A DNA stretch of 64,000 nt from Thermoanaerobaculia bacterium (GCA_022826745.1 JAJDUI010000004.1:1-64000); one strand, 5' to 3'; numbered from the stretch's first letter, positions 17,549 through 29,819 are shown. Made by a program: numbers and translations. The notes: generated by a model not told the origin, from the letters alone.

Positions 17549-19306
17549 CTAACCGCCCGTTGCCTTCCGCTTCACCTCGACCGTGACGATGTCCAGGTCG
17601 TGGTACTGCTGATGCCGGACCGAGGACGCGAGATGGCGTAGCAGCCGGAGGGAGATCTCCTGCTCGAGCGGCGCCGCTTCGGCCTGGTCGCCGAGCAGGG
17701 CGAGCCGTTCCTGCAGGTTTCCTTCGAGCGGCGCGACGACGAACTCCAGCGTCGCGCCGTTCTGATCCCGTGACGCCGCCAGCCGCAGGCGCCGGGGCCG
17801 GCCGCCGGCTTCCGCGTCTCCATCCTCTCCAAGGAGGGTGAGCAGGGCCTCCTCGCCGACAGCGTCGAGGCGCTGGGCCATCGCCTGGTCCCAGCCGCTG
17901 CGCTCGGCGAAGGCCGCCAGGAATTCGCGGATCCGGGGCAGCGCGGCCGGATTGAACGCCGCCTCCATCCGGCTGGGGCCCCGGCGCGCGAAGTCCACGA
18001 CGAGTGTCAGGAGAATCGCGGTGAGGCCGCCGGTCGTGATCCCGTTGCTGAAGATCCCGCCCGCGAAGTCGGCGACGAGCTCCGGGAAGATCGCGTCGTT
18101 GTGGAAGCCGAGTCCGAGCCAGAAGGAGACGCCGACGATCGTGCCCTTGCGGTAGTCCATTCCCCCCTGCATGACCAGTCCGATGCCGATGAGGAACAGC
18201 ATGGCGGTCAGGACGATCAGGTAAGCGCCCACGACTGAACCGGGAATCGCGAGTACGAGCGCCAGAGCCTTCGGCAGGAAGGCGACGATGAAGAAGAAGG
18301 CTCCCGTCGCGATACCCACGGCCCGGGCCCCGACCCCGGTGATCTCGACCAGCGGCGCGGCCAGCGAGTAGGTCGTGTTGGGCATCGTTCCGGCAAGACC
18401 GCACAACAGGTTGCCGATCCCGTCGACCGTCACCGTGCCCTGGACCGCGCGGAAGTCGACGACGTCCGGATTCCGCCACGAGACGCGCTGGAGCGCGACG
18501 CAACTGCTGATGGCGCGGATCGAACAGATCAGTGCCGTCAGCAGGAAGGCAGGGAGAAGGGTCCAGAACGCCGGCCCGAAGGCGAGATCGAAGCCGGGCG
18601 CCTCGATCGATGGAATCCCGATCCAGGCCGCCGCGGCGACGCGTTCGCCATCGTAGAGCCCGAAGAGGGCCGCGACCGCCGTACCGACGACCACGCCGGC
18701 GACCGGCGCCCAGAGGCGCAGTCCGGCCGCCCCCTTCAGCGAAATGCCCAGAACGGTCAGAATCGTGACCAGGGCGATCACGGGCGCCGCCTGGACCGGG
18801 GTGCCCTCGGGTACGTCGTCCAGCATGTCGAAGGCGATCGGCATGACGGTCACGGGCAGCAGCATGATCACGGTGCCGGAGACCGCCGGTGTCAGCAGCC
18901 GCCGGAACAGCGGAAGCCGCGCCGAGACCAGGAGTTGCAACAGGGCCGAGATCGCGACGAGCGTGGCGAGCATCGCCGGACCGCCCTCCGCCACGGCCGT
19001 GACGCTGATCCCGACGAAGGCGCTGGAACTGCCCATGACGAGCATGTGGCCGCCGCCGATTCGGCCGAAGCGAACCGCTTGCAGCGCCGTGGTCAGGCCG
19101 CTGATCGCGACCGCGGCGAAGACCGCCCAGGCCAGATGGGACTCGGCCGCGCCGGCAATCCGCATCACCGCGGTGGGAAGCAGGATCGGGACCGTGACGG
19201 TGATCAGGCCGAGCTGCAGGCCGAGACCTGCGGCAAGCGCCGCGGGCGGGTGGTCGTCGGCCTCGTAGCGAAGCCCCTGGCCGCGGGCCGGTTCGTTCCC
19301 GCTCAT
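17549..19306 (-). CDS. NCS2 (xanthine/uracil) permease family transporter with C-terminal extension
   Basis: 585 residues; ATG 19306 chosen because it starts just before the first membrane helix and leaves the divergent PKS promoter free. About 12-14 membrane spans with the NCS2 core (GGGHMLVMGSSSAF; the AGTMPNTTYSLAAPLVEITG loop corresponds to the NAT signature region). The last ~125 residues are soluble and charged (AVGEEALLTLL...LRLLRHLASS) and vaguely resemble a GHKL ATPase N-box, a domain not usual for purine permeases. Substrate unknown. Diverges from the PKS with a 47-bp shared upstream region. Confidence 0.85.
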   Translation of the reverse strand: MSGNEPARGQGLRYEADDHPPAALAAGLGLQLGLITVTVPILLPTAVMRIAGAAESHLAWAVFAAVAISGLTTALQAVRFGRIGGGHMLVMGSSSAFVGISVTAVAEGGPAMLATLVAISALLQLLVSARLPLFRRLLTPAVSGTVIMLLPVTVMPIAFDMLDDVPEGTPVQAAPVIALVTILTVLGISLKGAAGLRLWAPVAGVVVGTAVAALFGLYDGERVAAAAWIGIPSIEAPGFDLAFGPAFWTLLPAFLLTALICSIRAISSCVALQRVSWRNPDVVDFRAVQGTVTVDGIGNLLCGLAGTMPNTTYSLAAPLVEITGVGARAVGIATGAFFFIVAFLPKALALVLAIPGSVVGAYLIVLTAMLFLIGIGLVMQGGMDYRKGTIVGVSFWLGLGFHNDAIFPELVADFAGGIFSNGITTGGLTAILLTLVVDFARRGPSRMEAAFNPAALPRIREFLAAFAERSGWDQAMAQRLDAVGEEALLTLLGEDGDAEAGGRPRRLRLAASRDQNGATLEFVVAPLEGNLQERLALLGDQAEAAPLEQEISLRLLRHLASSVRHQQYHDLDIVTVEVKRKATGG

Positions 19307-19320
19307 GACGGTCCGGTCAG

Positions 19321-19342
19321 CGTAGCAAAGGGCATTGCTACG
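19321..19342. promoter_or_regulatory. inverted repeat in the permease/PKS divergent intergenic region
   Basis: Perfect 8-bp arms CGTAGCAA and TTGCTACG separated by 6 nt, lying inside the 47 bp between the two divergent start codons (19306 and 19354). The position suits a regulator that controls both genes at once. A GGACGGG ribosome site for the PKS follows directly. Confidence 0.45.
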
Positions 19343-19353
19343 ATGGACGGGAC

Positions 19354-22300
19354 ATGCCCCACGAGTCGGTGCCGCCACCGTCGGACGCAACATACGGAGC
19401 AGCGCGGGCGAGCGCGCCGGGCAACGAGCCGGTCGCGATCGTCGGCATGGCCTGCCGATTCCCCGGCGCGGACAGCCTCGCGGCCTTCTGGGATCAGTTG
19501 GATGGCGGTGTGAATGCCGTCAGCGAGGGGGTCCCGGGTTCCGGGATCGGCCGGATCGGCGAGCTCTTCCCGGACGGCGCGGAGCTCCGCCGTGCCTGCC
19601 GTTTCGGGGCCTATCTCGACGGCCTCGACCAGTTCGACGCCGCCTTCTTCCGCATCTCGCCGGTCGAGGCGCAGATGCTCGATCCCCAGCAGCGGTTGAT
19701 GCTCGAGACCTGCTGGCGAGCGCTCGAAGACGCGGGCATCGATCCGGACGGTCTGAGGGGCAGCCGGACCGGGGTCTATGCCGGCATCAGCAACAACGAG
19801 TACCGCGGTCTGATCCTCGACGTCAGCGAGACGGACGAGCCGGCCGCCAGCCTCTACGCCGTCACCGGCACGTCGTTCAACACCGCCATCGGGCGGGTCG
19901 CCTTCGCGCTCGGCCTGGAAGGGCCGGCCCTGGCGCTGGATACCGCCTGCTCGTCCTCCCTGGTCTCCATCCACCAGGCCGTGTCCAGCCTGCAGCGCGG
20001 CGAGGCCGATCTCGCGCTGGCCGGAGGGGTGCACACGATCCTCTCCGGCCGATTGCTGGAACTGCGCGCCAACGCCGGCATGCTGTCGCCCGACGGGCGC
20101 TGCGCCACCTTCGACGCCGCCAGGAACGGCTACGTCCGGGGCGAAGGCTGCGGCATCGTCGTGCTCAAGCGGCTCGCCGAGGCGGAAGCCGATGGCGACC
20201 GCATCTGGGGCGTCGTTCGCGGCTCGGCCCTGAACCAGGACGGTGCGAGCCAGGGGCTGACCGTGCCGAGCCGTCCGGCGCAGGAGAAGGTCATCGAGGC
20301 CGCGCTGCGCGAGGCCGGGATCGCGCCCACCGATGTCGACTACGTCGAAGCGCACGGCACGGGCACCGAAGTGGGCGACCCGGTCGAGGCGGAGGCGGTG
20401 GGAACGGCCTATGGCCGTGGTCGCGATCCGGACCGGCCGCTCTTGATCGGCTCGGTGAAGACGAACATCGGCCACCTGGAATCGGCCGCGGGGGTGGCCG
20501 GGGTCATCAAGGTGCTGCTGGCGATGAACAAGGGGGTCATTCCCAGGCACCTCCACTTCAGCACGCCGAACCCGGAGATCCCATGGGATCGGCTGCCGCT
20601 CAAGGTCACGGCGGAGCCCACGGCATGGCCGGACGTGGACGGCCGGCCGCTGAGAGCGGGCGTGAGCGGCTTCGGCTGGTCGGGCACGAACGCCCATGTC
20701 GTGCTCGAGGGATACGGCAAGCCGGGCGCCGCCGCGGAGGCGGAGCACCTGCCTGCCGGCGCGGCTCTTCCGATCGCGGTTTCGCTGCCGGAATCGGTCG
20801 CGGACCTGACGCCGGCTGAAGTGGCTCTCCCGGAGCGCGGGGCCCGCCTGCTGCCGCTGTCGGGCAAGTCGGACAACGCGCTTCGCGAACTGGCCGGCGA
20901 GGTTCTGTCCTGGGTCGACGGGGGGATCGGCGATGCGGCCGAAGGCGATGCCGGTACCGCGCTGCTGGCGGACATGGCATGGACGGCGAGCGTCGGTCGA
21001 AGCCACTTCGACCGGCGCGCGGGCGTCGTGTTTCGCGACGGCGCTTCGTTGCGCCACGGGTTGGCGGCGCTTGCCGGAGGCGAACGGGAGGCCGCGTCGC
21101 GGGCCGCGTCGAAGGTGGCGTTCGCCTACACCGGACAGGCCAGCCAGTGGGTCGGCATGGGCGAGACCCTCTACGAGAGCGAACCGGCGGTTCGAGCGGT
21201 GCTCGACCGCTGCGATGCCCTGCTCCGGGAAGACAGGGGCGGCTCGCTGCTCGACGTGATGTTCGGGCGTTCCGGCGACGCCGGCGACCTGGACGATCCG
21301 CAGTGGAAGCAGCCGGCCATCTATGCCCTCGAATGCGCGCTCACCGCCCTCTGGTCGAGCCTCGGGATCCGGCCCGACGTCGTGCTCGGACACAGCCTCG
21401 GGGAGATCGCGGCCGCCCATGCGGCGGGTGTGTTCAGTCTGGAGGAGGGGTTGCGCTTCGCCGCTGCGCGGGGGGCGCTGATCGGGGCGGTTCCGGGCGA
21501 CGGGGCGATGGCCGCGGTCTTCGCGCCCCCGTCGCGGGTGACGGCGACGGTGGAAGAGCACAATGCGGAGTACGGCGGGGTCGGCGTGAGCGTGGCCGCC
21601 GACAACGGGGCGCACCAGGTGGTGAGCGGTCCGCTGGAAGCGCTCGAGGCGCTTGAACGGCGCTTCGAGGCGGACGGCGTCCGTGCGGTGCGACTACGGA
21701 AGAGTCCCGCCTACCACAGCGCCATGATCGAACCGGCGCTGGACGATCTGGAGGCGGCGCTTGGTGGAACGACGTTCGCGCCGCCTTCCGTTCCGTTCGT
21801 CAGCAACCTGACCGGGCGAATCGTGGAAGCGGACGACGCCCTGGACGCCGCCTACTGGAAGCGGCAGGCTCGCGAGCAGGTCGCGTTTCGCGCTTGCATC
21901 GAGACCCTGGCCGAACTGGGCGTCGACGCCGTGGTGGAGATCGGTCCGCACGCGGTGCTCAGCCAGATAGCCGCCATGTCCTGGCCCGCATCGGCGGAAG
22001 GCGGCGCGCCGGCGACGATCTCGAGTCTCCTGCGTCCCGGGTCGAAGGTCACGGAGGCCGAGGCGGAAACCGCCTTCGTCGCCGCGGCCGCGGCGGCCTG
22101 GGAAGCGGGACTGCCGGTCCGGTTCGAAGGGCTGTACGAAGGCGAGGCGCGGCGCCGGATCGCGCTGCCCGGCTATCCGTTCCAGCGCGAACGCCACTGG
22201 GTCGAGGGGTCGAGGCGTCGACGGACCACCGCCGGCCATCCGCTGCTCGGCGACCGCCACGAATCGGCGCGCGGCGAAGTCATGTTCGAAACCGAGGTGT

Positions 22301-25300
22301 TTCCTTCGGAGCCCGCCTGGCTGAACGATCACCGCGTCTTCGGCCGGCTGATCGCGCCGGGCGCGCTCTTCGGCGCCATGGCGGCCGCGGCATCGAGCGG
22401 CGAGGACGGTGGGCCGGCGACCCTGGAAGACGTGCAGTTGCACAATCCGCTGGTCTTCGCCGAAGAGGACCCGGAGGATGGAGGCGGGGAAGGGGCTGGA
22501 CGCATGGTTCAGCTCTTGCTGGATCCGCCGGAAGACGAACCGTCGAAACGCGTCCAGATTCTCAGCAGGGGCGCCGGCGACGAGGAATGGACGCTGCACG
22601 CCGAGGCCCAGGCACCAGCCGCTCCGCCGAGCCTGGGGCCCGCGCTGTGCGTCAACCTGAAGAAGCTGAAGGCGGATCTGTCGCCGGTCGACGTGGAGGC
22701 CTTCTATCGCGCCAAGGCCGAGGTCGGAATCGATCTCGGCACGTCGTTCCGTACCCTGGGCGCGGTCTGGAGCCGGCCCGGCGAGGCGCTGGGCGAGGTG
22801 TCGTTCCCCGCCGGACTCGGCGCGAACGGACTCGACGTCCATCCGCTGCTGCTCGACGGCTGCTTTCAGGTCATGGGGGCGGCGCGAAATCCGGACGGAG
22901 CCGACGACGGCATCACCTATCTGCCGTTCGGCTGGGAGCAACTGCGGCTGCGGGGTCGGCTGCCCGACCGGATTGTCTGCCATGTGCGCCTGCGGGAGAG
23001 TCCGCGCGACGCGGCGCCGGAGGCGGAAGGCGGACAGCCGCCCGAGGTCGTGGCCGGAGACCTGTCGTTCTACGACGACGCCGGCGTGCAGGTCGGGGAA
23101 CTGACCGGCTACACCGTGAAGCGAGCTACGCGGGCGGCGCTGCTTTCGGCGGTGGAAGGCGTGAACGAGCTTCTGTACGAGGTCGCGTGGCGGGACCGCG
23201 CGCTGCCGCCGGGCATGCCGTCCGCGGACTTCCTGGCCGCGCCGGCAGCGGTCGGAGCGGAGCAGGGGCCCTTCACCGACTACCTGGCGGCGGAAGGCGT
23301 CGGCGCGGACGACAGGGCCGCGTTGCTCGCGGACCTCGAGCTGCTGTCGCACGCCTACGCGCTCGCCACGCTGGACAGGCTTGGCTGGCGGCGCACGGTC
23401 GGCGAGTCCGTCGACTCCGACGCGCTGCGGCAGCGTCTGAACATCGGCCCGGAGCACCAGCGCCTGTTCGGGCGCATGCTTGAGATGCTGGCCCGATGCG
23501 GTGTGCTGAGCGCCGCGGATGGCGGCTACGTCGTCCAGGTCGGGACCGGGGAACCGCTGCCGGAAGGCCTTCCCGACGACGCGGACGCGTTCGCGAGCCG
23601 GATGGCGGCGCGTTACCCGCACGGATCCACCGAGATCGGACTGTTCCGGCGCAGCGCGCACGCGTTGCCCGACGTGCTGATCGGCGAGATGGACCCCCTC
23701 ACCCTGCTGTTCAGCAGCGGCGAGCCGACTGCGGCCGACCTGTACAAGAAGGCGCCGGTGGCCCGGGCGGCGAACCGGATGCTGGCGGACGCGACCGCGG
23801 CGCTGCTGCGCCGGATGCCGGCGGAACGAAGGCTGCGCGTGATCGAGGTCGGCGCCGGGACCGGATCGGCTACCGCGGTCGTGCTGCCGGAGCTCCCCGA
23901 AGGCCGCTACGACTTCACCTACACGGATATCTCCGCCGGTTTCTTCGCGGAGGCCGAGTCGCTGTTCGGCGGCAGCGAAGCGTCGATCGACTACCGGGTT
24001 CTGGACATCGAAGTCGATCCGGTCGAGCAGGGATTCGACCGCCACGGCTACGACATCGTCATCGCCTCCAACGTGCTTCACGCCACGCGCTACCTGGACG
24101 AGACGCTGGCCCACTGCCGCGAACTCCTGGCGCCCTCGGGCCAGTTGCTGGCGCTGGAGAATCTGCGCGGGCAGGGCTGGCTCGACCTGACCTTCGGACA
24201 GCTCGACGGCTGGTGGCGCTTCGCCGACGACTACCGGCCGAGCCACGCACTGGCCGACCCCGGCATCTGGCGGCGGGCGCTCGCGGATGCGGGTTTCGGC
24301 GAGGTCGCGATCCTCGGCGTCGACGAATCGGATCCGGCGGCGAAGCCGGACCGCGGCGTGATCCTGGCGCAGGGTCCCGCGGATGTCGACGAGGCGCCCG
24401 GCCTCTGGGTGCTGGCGGCGGACAGGGGCGGCACTGCCGCTGAACTCGCCACGGAACTGTCCGCGCACAACCAGACGGTCGTCCTGGCGGGCGAGGAAGT
24501 CGAGATGGAGCGGCGCGAAGCGTGGCAGGCGTTGCTTGAAGACCTGCCGGAAGAGGTTCCGCTCGCCGGCATCGTTCACCTGACCGGGCTCGACGGTCAC
24601 GGGGCCGGGGCTTCAACCCTGGAAATGGCCGGCGACGCACGGCGCAAGGCGGCGAGCGCCCTGGCGCTGGCGCAGGGCATCGGCGATGCCGGTGCGACGC
24701 CGACGCACGGCGTGTGGTTCGTAACCCGTGGGGCGCAGGTGCTGGAGAAGGAGACCGGCGGCGAACTGGCGGGTGCCACGCTCTGGGGACTGGGCAAGGT
24801 GATGACGCGCGAGGCTGCCCATCTGCAGCCGCGGATGATCGACCTCGACCCCGGTGACGGTGCGCCGCTGGCCGATCTCGTCAATGAACTGCTGTATCCG
24901 GATCCGGAGAACCACATCGCCTACCGGTTCGGCCGCCGTCAGGCCGCCCGGCTGGTCCGGGCCGGCGAGGGCGTGGTGCGTCTTGCGCCGCCGGACGATA
25001 CGGCCTGGGCGCTCGCGTCCGACCCGGGGGGCTCGCTCGACGCGATTCAGGTCGAGCCCTTGCCGGCGGCGCGGCTCGAACCGGACGAGGTTCGCGTCGC
25101 GATCGAGGCGGTGGGGCTCAACTTCCGGGACGTGTTCATCTCGATCGGCCTGGTCGAGGATTCCCTGGGCGGAGAGTTCTGCGGCCGCGTGCTGGAAACG
25201 GGCGCCGGCGTCTCGAGCGTCGCGCCGGGCGACCGTGTCGTGGGCATGGCGTTCCGCGCGTTCGGAACCGAGACCGTGATCCCGGAAGACCTGATCGTGC

Positions 25301-28300
25301 CGGCGCCGCCGGGGTTCTCCGTCTCGGAACTGGCGACGTTGCCGACCGCGTTCGTGTCGGCGGCGCTCTCCTTCGACATGTCGGGCTTGGCAGCCGGCGA
25401 GCGGGTCCTGATTCACGCCGGAGCGGGTGGCGTGGGGCTGGCGGCGATCCAGCTCGCCCAGGCCGCCGGCGCGGAGGTGTTCGCGACCGCGAGCGCGCGC
25501 AAGCGCGCCTACCTCCGGTCGCTGGGCGTCGAGCACGTCTTCGACAGCCGCACGACGGCCTTCGGGCAGGAGATCCTCGACGCGACGGACGGGGCGGGCG
25601 TCGACGTCGTCCTGAACAGCCTGACCAGCGAGGGTTTCATCGACGCGAGCCTGTCCTGCCTGGCCCAGGGCGGCCGCTTCGTCGAGATGGCCAGGGTCGA
25701 CATCCTGAGCGAGGAGGAGATGGCGGCCGTACGGCCGGACGTGGCCTATTCCATCCTCATGATCGATGTCCTCAAGGAAGAAGACCCGCCCCGAGCCGGA
25801 GAGATCCTGAGGCGGATCGTGAAGCAGTTGTCGGAGGGCGTGCTCAGGCCCCTCGTCCACGCCCGATGGCCGTTGCTCGAGGCCGGCCCCGCCATGGAAT
25901 CGATGCGTGCGGCCCGGCATATCGGCAAGATCGTGTTCACGAATTCGCCCCTTGCCGGGGGCCGGCTGCGGGAGGACCGCACGGTTCTCGTGACCGGCGG
26001 CCTCGGCGGCATCGGCTGCGCGGTAGCGGGCTGGCTGGCGGACCGCGGCGCCGGCACGATCGTGCTGAACGGCAGGCGGCCGCCGGACCCCGAAGCCGAG
26101 GCGGCGATCGAGGCGCTGCGGGACCGTGGGGTCACGGTTCAGGTCGAACTCGCGGATGTGACGGACGCGTCCGCGGTCGACGCGATGCTCGAGCGCGTGG
26201 ACCGGGAGCTGCCGCCGCTCGGCGGGGTGATCCACAGCGTCGGCGTACTGGCCGACGCCGCCCTCGGCAACCAGAGCTGGGAGAGCTTCGAGACGGTGCT
26301 GTGGCCGAAGATGCTCGGGGCCTGGCACCTGCACCGGGCGACGCTGGATCGGGATCTCGAACTGTTCGTCCTCTTCTCGAGCGTTGCCGGCGTGATGGGC
26401 AATCCGGGTCAGGCCAACCACGCGGCGGCGAACGCGTTCCTGGATCAGCTCGCGGCGCACCGCCGCGCCCGGGGGCTGCCGGGCCAGTCGATCGCCTGGG
26501 GCGCCTGGTCGGGCATCGGCGAGGCGGAGGAGCAGCGGGAACGGATCGCCGGCCACTTCGCGGCCCGCGGCGTCCGCTGGATCGCACCGGACCAGGGCCT
26601 CAAGGTGCTCGACTGGCTCGTGCGTCATGACCTGACGGCCAGCGTCGTGACGGCGGTCGACTGGCCGGTGTTCGGCGAGTCCCTCGAAGACCGTCCGCCT
26701 CTGCTCGAGGCGCTGCTGTCCGACGCGGCCGACGAGGGCGACGATGCGGCTTCGACGGAGGATCTGCTGGCGCGCCTGCGGGATTCGCCGCCGGAAGAGC
26801 GCGAGAGCCTCCTGGTTGCATACCTGCAGAGCGAGGTGCAGGCCGTGCTGCGGCTGCCCTCGGCGCCGGCGCCGGCGGTCGGCTTCTTCGACCTGGGCAT
26901 GGACTCGCTGATGGCGGTGGAGTTGCGGAATCGACTGAACCGCGCGTTCGCCGGCGCCTACACGGCGCCGAACACGCTGGTGTTCGACTATCCGGACATC
27001 GCCGCCCTGGCAGGTCACCTTGGCGGGGAGCTGGGCGATGCCGGCGCCGCGACGCCGCCGCGGGGTGCGCCCGCGCCGGCCGTTCCCGCGACGGTGCGGG
27101 AGGACGACGACGACAGGATTGCGATCGTCGGCATGGCCTGCCGGCTCCCCGGCGCTCCGGACCTCGCGGCCTACTGGCGGCAGCTCGAGTCGGGCGGCGG
27201 AGCGGTGACCGACGGACGGCCGGATCCCGGGCCCTGGGACGGGGTCTGCGGCGATCCCGCGGCCGGCGATGTCACCCATCGTCGCGGCGGCTTCGTCGAG
27301 GGGATCGACCAGTTCGACGCCCGGTTCTTCGGGATCAGGCCGATCGAAGCGCACACGATGGATCCGCAGCAGCGGATGTTGCTGGAGACGACCTGGCAGG
27401 CCCTCGAGGACGCCGGGATCGATCCGGACGGGCTGAGAGGCAGCCGCACCGGCGTGTATGCCGGGTTCAGCGGCTGCGAGTATCGGGATCTGGCGGGCGC
27501 GGGCGGATCCGGCGTCGACTATCTGGGTACCGCCGGCAGTGTCGCCGTCGGGCGCATCGCCTTCGCGCTCGGCCTGATGGGGCCGGCGATGCCGCTGGAC
27601 ATGACCTGCGCCTCCTCGCTGGCCGCGATCCACGAAGCGGCGATGGCCTTGCAGAGCGGCGAGATCGATCTTGCCCTGGCCGGCGGCGTCAAGGCGATCC
27701 TGTCGCGGGCGGTGACGGACTTCATGGTCGAGATCGGGATGCTGTCGTTGACCGGCGAGTGCAGGACGTTCGATGCCTCCGCCGACGGCCATGTCCGGGG
27801 CGAGGGCTGCGGCATCGTCGTGCTCAAGCGGCTCGCGGAGGCGCAGGCTGACGGCGACCGGATCTGGGCGGTGATCCGGGGATCGGCGGTCAACCAGAAC
27901 GGGGCGAGCGCCGGCCTGACGGTGCCGTACGGTCCGGCTCAGGAGCAGGTGATCGAGGCCGCGCTCGATCGCGCCGGCATCGCGCCGGCGGAGATCGACT
28001 ACCTGGAAGCGCACGGCACGGGATCCGCGCTGGGCGATCCGATCGAGGTGCAGGCGGCCGCCGCGGTCTACGGCCGGGGACGGGAACCGGAACGTCCCCT
28101 GCTGATGGGGACCGTCAAGACCGGCATCGGCCATCTGGAAGCGGCGGCAGGCATCGCCGGCCTGATCAAGGTCGTGCTCGCGATGCGCCAGGGCGAGATC
28201 CCGAAGCAGCTCCATTTCCGGACGCCGAACCCGGCCATCGACTGGGAGCGCCTGCCGGTTCGGGTGACGGGAGAGGCGACCGCCTGGCCGGACGACCCGG

Positions 28301-28920
28301 ACCGGCCGGCCCGTGCCGGGATCAGCTCTTTCGGGCTGTCCGGAGCGAATGCCCACGTCGTCGTCGAGGCGCACGGCGAGTCGAACGGGGTGGCCGCCGG
28401 CAACGGCCTGCCCTTCGCGCCGGCAGGCGAGCCGCGGCCGGTTGCGGCAACCGCGCCGGAGACGGAGTCCGATCCGGCCGCGACGAACGGGGACCAGCCA
28501 CGTCTGGCGCGGTTGCTGCCGCTCTCGGCCAAGTCCGGGGACGCGCTCCGGGATCTGGCGAACCGGTATCTCGGCTGGCTGGACGAACATGCCGACTCGC
28601 TGTCGGGTGAAGGGGAGGCGGAACAGTTGCTGTCGGACATGGCCTGGACAGCGTGCGTCGGGCGGAGCCACTTCGAGCACCGCGCCTCCGTCGTGTTCCA
28701 CGACGCGGCCTCGCTGCGCGAAGGGTTGCGCGCGGTGGCCGCCGCGGACGGCAAGCGGGAACCTGCTGTCGCGGACGGCGGTTCCGTCGAGGCGGCGGCG
28801 GCAGCCTACGAGGCCGGGGACCCGGTTTCGCTGGCCGGGCTGTTCGCCGGCGAAGAGCGGCGGCGGGTCGCGCTGCCCGGCTATCCGTTCCAGCGCCGTC
28901 GCTTCTGGATCGGCTCCTAA
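19354..28920 (+). CDS. type I polyketide synthase, KS-AT-DH-MT-ER-KR-ACP-KS with the second AT missing
   Basis: 3188 residues. KS1 (25-450; Cys199, His334, His374), AT (588-905; GHSLGE with Ser681, PAYHS around His788), DH (962-1255; HxxxGxxxxP at His993, Asp1168), C-methyltransferase (about 1330-1690; [10 protein letters not shown] at 1498), ER (1890-2205; HAGAGGVG at 2021), KR (2200-2440; GGLGGIG; the usual catalytic Tyr of QANYAAAN is His2356), ACP (2470-2560; DLGMDSL, Ser2518), KS2 (2588-3010; Cys2752, His2887, His2927). After KS2 comes the KS-AT linker, then directly the post-AT linker ([17 protein letters not shown]) and stop: no AT, ACP or thioesterase. The full reductive loop plus MT predicts reduced alpha-methyl-branched chains, perhaps built iteratively. 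It converges on the hydrolase-PPTase-ACP operon with a 4-bp overlap. Confidence 0.92.
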   Translation: MPHESVPPPSDATYGAARASAPGNEPVAIVGMACRFPGADSLAAFWDQLDGGVNAVSEGVPGSGIGRIGELFPDGAELRRACRFGAYLDGLDQFDAAFFRISPVEAQMLDPQQRLMLETCWRALEDAGIDPDGLRGSRTGVYAGISNNEYRGLILDVSETDEPAASLYAVTGTSFNTAIGRVAFALGLEGPALALDTACSSSLVSIHQAVSSLQRGEADLALAGGVHTILSGRLLELRANAGMLSPDGRCATFDAARNGYVRGEGCGIVVLKRLAEAEADGDRIWGVVRGSALNQDGASQGLTVPSRPAQEKVIEAALREAGIAPTDVDYVEAHGTGTEVGDPVEAEAVGTAYGRGRDPDRPLLIGSVKTNIGHLESAAGVAGVIKVLLAMNKGVIPRHLHFSTPNPEIPWDRLPLKVTAEPTAWPDVDGRPLRAGVSGFGWSGTNAHVVLEGYGKPGAAAEAEHLPAGAALPIAVSLPESVADLTPAEVALPERGARLLPLSGKSDNALRELAGEVLSWVDGGIGDAAEGDAGTALLADMAWTASVGRSHFDRRAGVVFRDGASLRHGLAALAGGEREAASRAASKVAFAYTGQASQWVGMGETLYESEPAVRAVLDRCDALLREDRGGSLLDVMFGRSGDAGDLDDPQWKQPAIYALECALTALWSSLGIRPDVVLGHSLGEIAAAHAAGVFSLEEGLRFAAARGALIGAVPGDGAMAAVFAPPSRVTATVEEHNAEYGGVGVSVAADNGAHQVVSGPLEALEALERRFEADGVRAVRLRKSPAYHSAMIEPALDDLEAALGGTTFAPPSVPFVSNLTGRIVEADDALDAAYWKRQAREQVAFRACIETLAELGVDAVVEIGPHAVLSQIAAMSWPASAEGGAPATISSLLRPGSKVTEAEAETAFVAAAAAAWEAGLPVRFEGLYEGEARRRIALPGYPFQRERHWVEGSRRRRTTAGHPLLGDRHESARGEVMFETEVFPSEPAWLNDHRVFGRLIAPGALFGAMAAAASSGEDGGPATLEDVQLHNPLVFAEEDPEDGGGEGAGRMVQLLLDPPEDEPSKRVQILSRGAGDEEWTLHAEAQAPAAPPSLGPALCVNLKKLKADLSPVDVEAFYRAKAEVGIDLGTSFRTLGAVWSRPGEALGEVSFPAGLGANGLDVHPLLLDGCFQVMGAARNPDGADDGITYLPFGWEQLRLRGRLPDRIVCHVRLRESPRDAAPEAEGGQPPEVVAGDLSFYDDAGVQVGELTGYTVKRATRAALLSAVEGVNELLYEVAWRDRALPPGMPSADFLAAPAAVGAEQGPFTDYLAAEGVGADDRAALLADLELLSHAYALATLDRLGWRRTVGESVDSDALRQRLNIGPEHQRLFGRMLEMLARCGVLSAADGGYVVQVGTGEPLPEGLPDDADAFASRMAARYPHGSTEIGLFRRSAHALPDVLIGEMDPLTLLFSSGEPTAADLYKKAPVARAANRMLADATAALLRRMPAERRLRVIEVGAGTGSATAVVLPELPEGRYDFTYTDISAGFFAEAESLFGGSEASIDYRVLDIEVDPVEQGFDRHGYDIVIASNVLHATRYLDETLAHCRELLAPSGQLLALENLRGQGWLDLTFGQLDGWWRFADDYRPSHALADPGIWRRALADAGFGEVAILGVDESDPAAKPDRGVILAQGPADVDEAPGLWVLAADRGGTAAELATELSAHNQTVVLAGEEVEMERREAWQALLEDLPEEVPLAGIVHLTGLDGHGAGASTLEMAGDARRKAASALALAQGIGDAGATPTHGVWFVTRGAQVLEKETGGELAGATLWGLGKVMTREAAHLQPRMIDLDPGDGAPLADLVNELLYPDPENHIAYRFGRRQAARLVRAGEGVVRLAPPDDTAWALASDPGGSLDAIQVEPLPAARLEPDEVRVAIEAVGLNFRDVFISIGLVEDSLGGEFCGRVLETGAGVSSVAPGDRVVGMAFRAFGTETVIPEDLIVPAPPGFSVSELATLPTAFVSAALSFDMSGLAAGERVLIHAGAGGVGLAAIQLAQAAGAEVFATASARKRAYLRSLGVEHVFDSRTTAFGQEILDATDGAGVDVVLNSLTSEGFIDASLSCLAQGGRFVEMARVDILSEEEMAAVRPDVAYSILMIDVLKEEDPPRAGEILRRIVKQLSEGVLRPLVHARWPLLEAGPAMESMRAARHIGKIVFTNSPLAGGRLREDRTVLVTGGLGGIGCAVAGWLADRGAGTIVLNGRRPPDPEAEAAIEALRDRGVTVQVELADVTDASAVDAMLERVDRELPPLGGVIHSVGVLADAALGNQSWESFETVLWPKMLGAWHLHRATLDRDLELFVLFSSVAGVMGNPGQANHAAANAFLDQLAAHRRARGLPGQSIAWGAWSGIGEAEEQRERIAGHFAARGVRWIAPDQGLKVLDWLVRHDLTASVVTAVDWPVFGESLEDRPPLLEALLSDAADEGDDAASTEDLLARLRDSPPEERESLLVAYLQSEVQAVLRLPSAPAPAVGFFDLGMDSLMAVELRNRLNRAFAGAYTAPNTLVFDYPDIAALAGHLGGELGDAGAATPPRGAPAPAVPATVREDDDDRIAIVGMACRLPGAPDLAAYWRQLESGGGAVTDGRPDPGPWDGVCGDPAAGDVTHRRGGFVEGIDQFDARFFGIRPIEAHTMDPQQRMLLETTWQALEDAGIDPDGLRGSRTGVYAGFSGCEYRDLAGAGGSGVDYLGTAGSVAVGRIAFALGLMGPAMPLDMTCASSLAAIHEAAMALQSGEIDLALAGGVKAILSRAVTDFMVEIGMLSLTGECRTFDASADGHVRGEGCGIVVLKRLAEAQADGDRIWAVIRGSAVNQNGASAGLTVPYGPAQEQVIEAALDRAGIAPAEIDYLEAHGTGSALGDPIEVQAAAAVYGRGREPERPLLMGTVKTGIGHLEAAAGIAGLIKVVLAMRQGEIPKQLHFRTPNPAIDWERLPVRVTGEATAWPDDPDRPARAGISSFGLSGANAHVVVEAHGESNGVAAGNGLPFAPAGEPRPVAATAPETESDPAATNGDQPRLARLLPLSAKSGDALRDLANRYLGWLDEHADSLSGEGEAEQLLSDMAWTACVGRSHFEHRASVVFHDAASLREGLRAVAAADGKREPAVADGGSVEAAAAAYEAGDPVSLAGLFAGEERRRVALPGYPFQRRRFWIGS

Positions 28921-29819
28921 GCGAGCCCGTTCGTCTTCAGGAAGTCCCTGAGCATCGCGACGCACGCCGCCGGCTTTTCCAGTTGGAGGAAGTGAGTGGC
29001 CTCGGGCAGGAAGTCGTAATCCACGGTCATCATGTGACTGAGGTCGAAGGTCGGCAGGTAGGCGTACTCGAGGGTGGGGTCGGCGCCGAGGACCTTGGTC
29101 GGGCATGAGAGCAGCGTCAGATCCAGGAGGGGCGCGAAACTCCGGACGTAGTCCATGATCTGGGCTTCGTACTCTCGCGGACAGCGGAGCTCGAAGCCGT
29201 CGCCGTCGGCCGCCCTGCGCAGCGTCGTCGAGGCCATCAGTTCGCGCACGCCGGGCAGCACCCGCGCAAAGGCCGGCAGGTAGCTGAGGAGTTCGGCGAA
29301 CTCGGCCTCCGTGCGGAAGCGGTAGCCCCGCCGGCGCGTCATCGCGGCCGCGCGTTCGGCAGCCTCGTCGAGTTCCTGGAGAGCTCCGATCGGCTTGCAC
29401 AGCGGCGGATCGAACAGCACCAGCCCCGAGTACGCGTTCCTGAACGCGAGGATGGCCACCAGCGTCGAGAGGGAGTGAAAGACGCCGACGGACGGTTTGG
29501 CGCCGTACTCCTGTTCGATGGCGTCGAGCACGAGGTCATGGTCGTGCATCAGCACCGGGACGTTGTGATCCTGTCGGCGTCCGACGCTGTTCCAGCCGTG
29601 GTTCCGCAGATCGAACATGACCAGGTCGAAGTCGTCGGCGAGCAGGGACCAGAACGGGTAGTAGAGATCGATCGCGAGACCGTTGCCGTGGCTCAGGATG
29701 AGCCGCAGACCGGCGTCCGGGTTGCCGTGCCGCCGAACGACGGTGACCGTGTCGTCGTCGAGGCGAACCTCGCACGCCGCGAGCGGTTCGGGGACTTCCC
29801 AGATCGTCTCAGCCGGCAC
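28917..29819 (-). CDS. alpha/beta hydrolase, likely release or editing enzyme of the PKS
   Basis: 300 residues from GTG 29819, which has a good GGGAGAGG ribosome site; a start further up lacks one. Alpha/beta-hydrolase order: LILSHGNG (oxyanion region), VMFDLRNHG, nucleophile in VGVFHSLST (Ser in an H-S-L-S turn instead of canonical GxSxG), KVLGADP (acid) and LPEATHFLQLEKP (His). It overlaps the PPTase gene by 11 bp and the PKS stop by 4 bp tail to tail. As the PKS has no thioesterase, a role in releasing the chain is a reasonable inference. Confidence 0.75.
   Translation of the reverse strand: MPAETIWEVPEPLAACEVRLDDDTVTVVRRHGNPDAGLRLILSHGNGLAIDLYYPFWSLLADDFDLVMFDLRNHGWNSVGRRQDHNVPVLMHDHDLVLDAIEQEYGAKPSVGVFHSLSTLVAILAFRNAYSGLVLFDPPLCKPIGALQELDEAAERAAAMTRRRGYRFRTEAEFAELLSYLPAFARVLPGVRELMASTTLRRAADGDGFELRCPREYEAQIMDYVRSFAPLLDLTLLSCPTKVLGADPTLEYAYLPTFDLSHMMTVDYDFLPEATHFLQLEKPAACVAMLRDFLKTNGLA

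Noticed and set aside
24613-29400. 1595-codon open frame antisense to the PKS
   Set aside because: It mirrors the PKS codons in a very high-GC gene, is rich in Arg/Gly/Pro/His with no domain, and has no ribosome site; a shadow frame.
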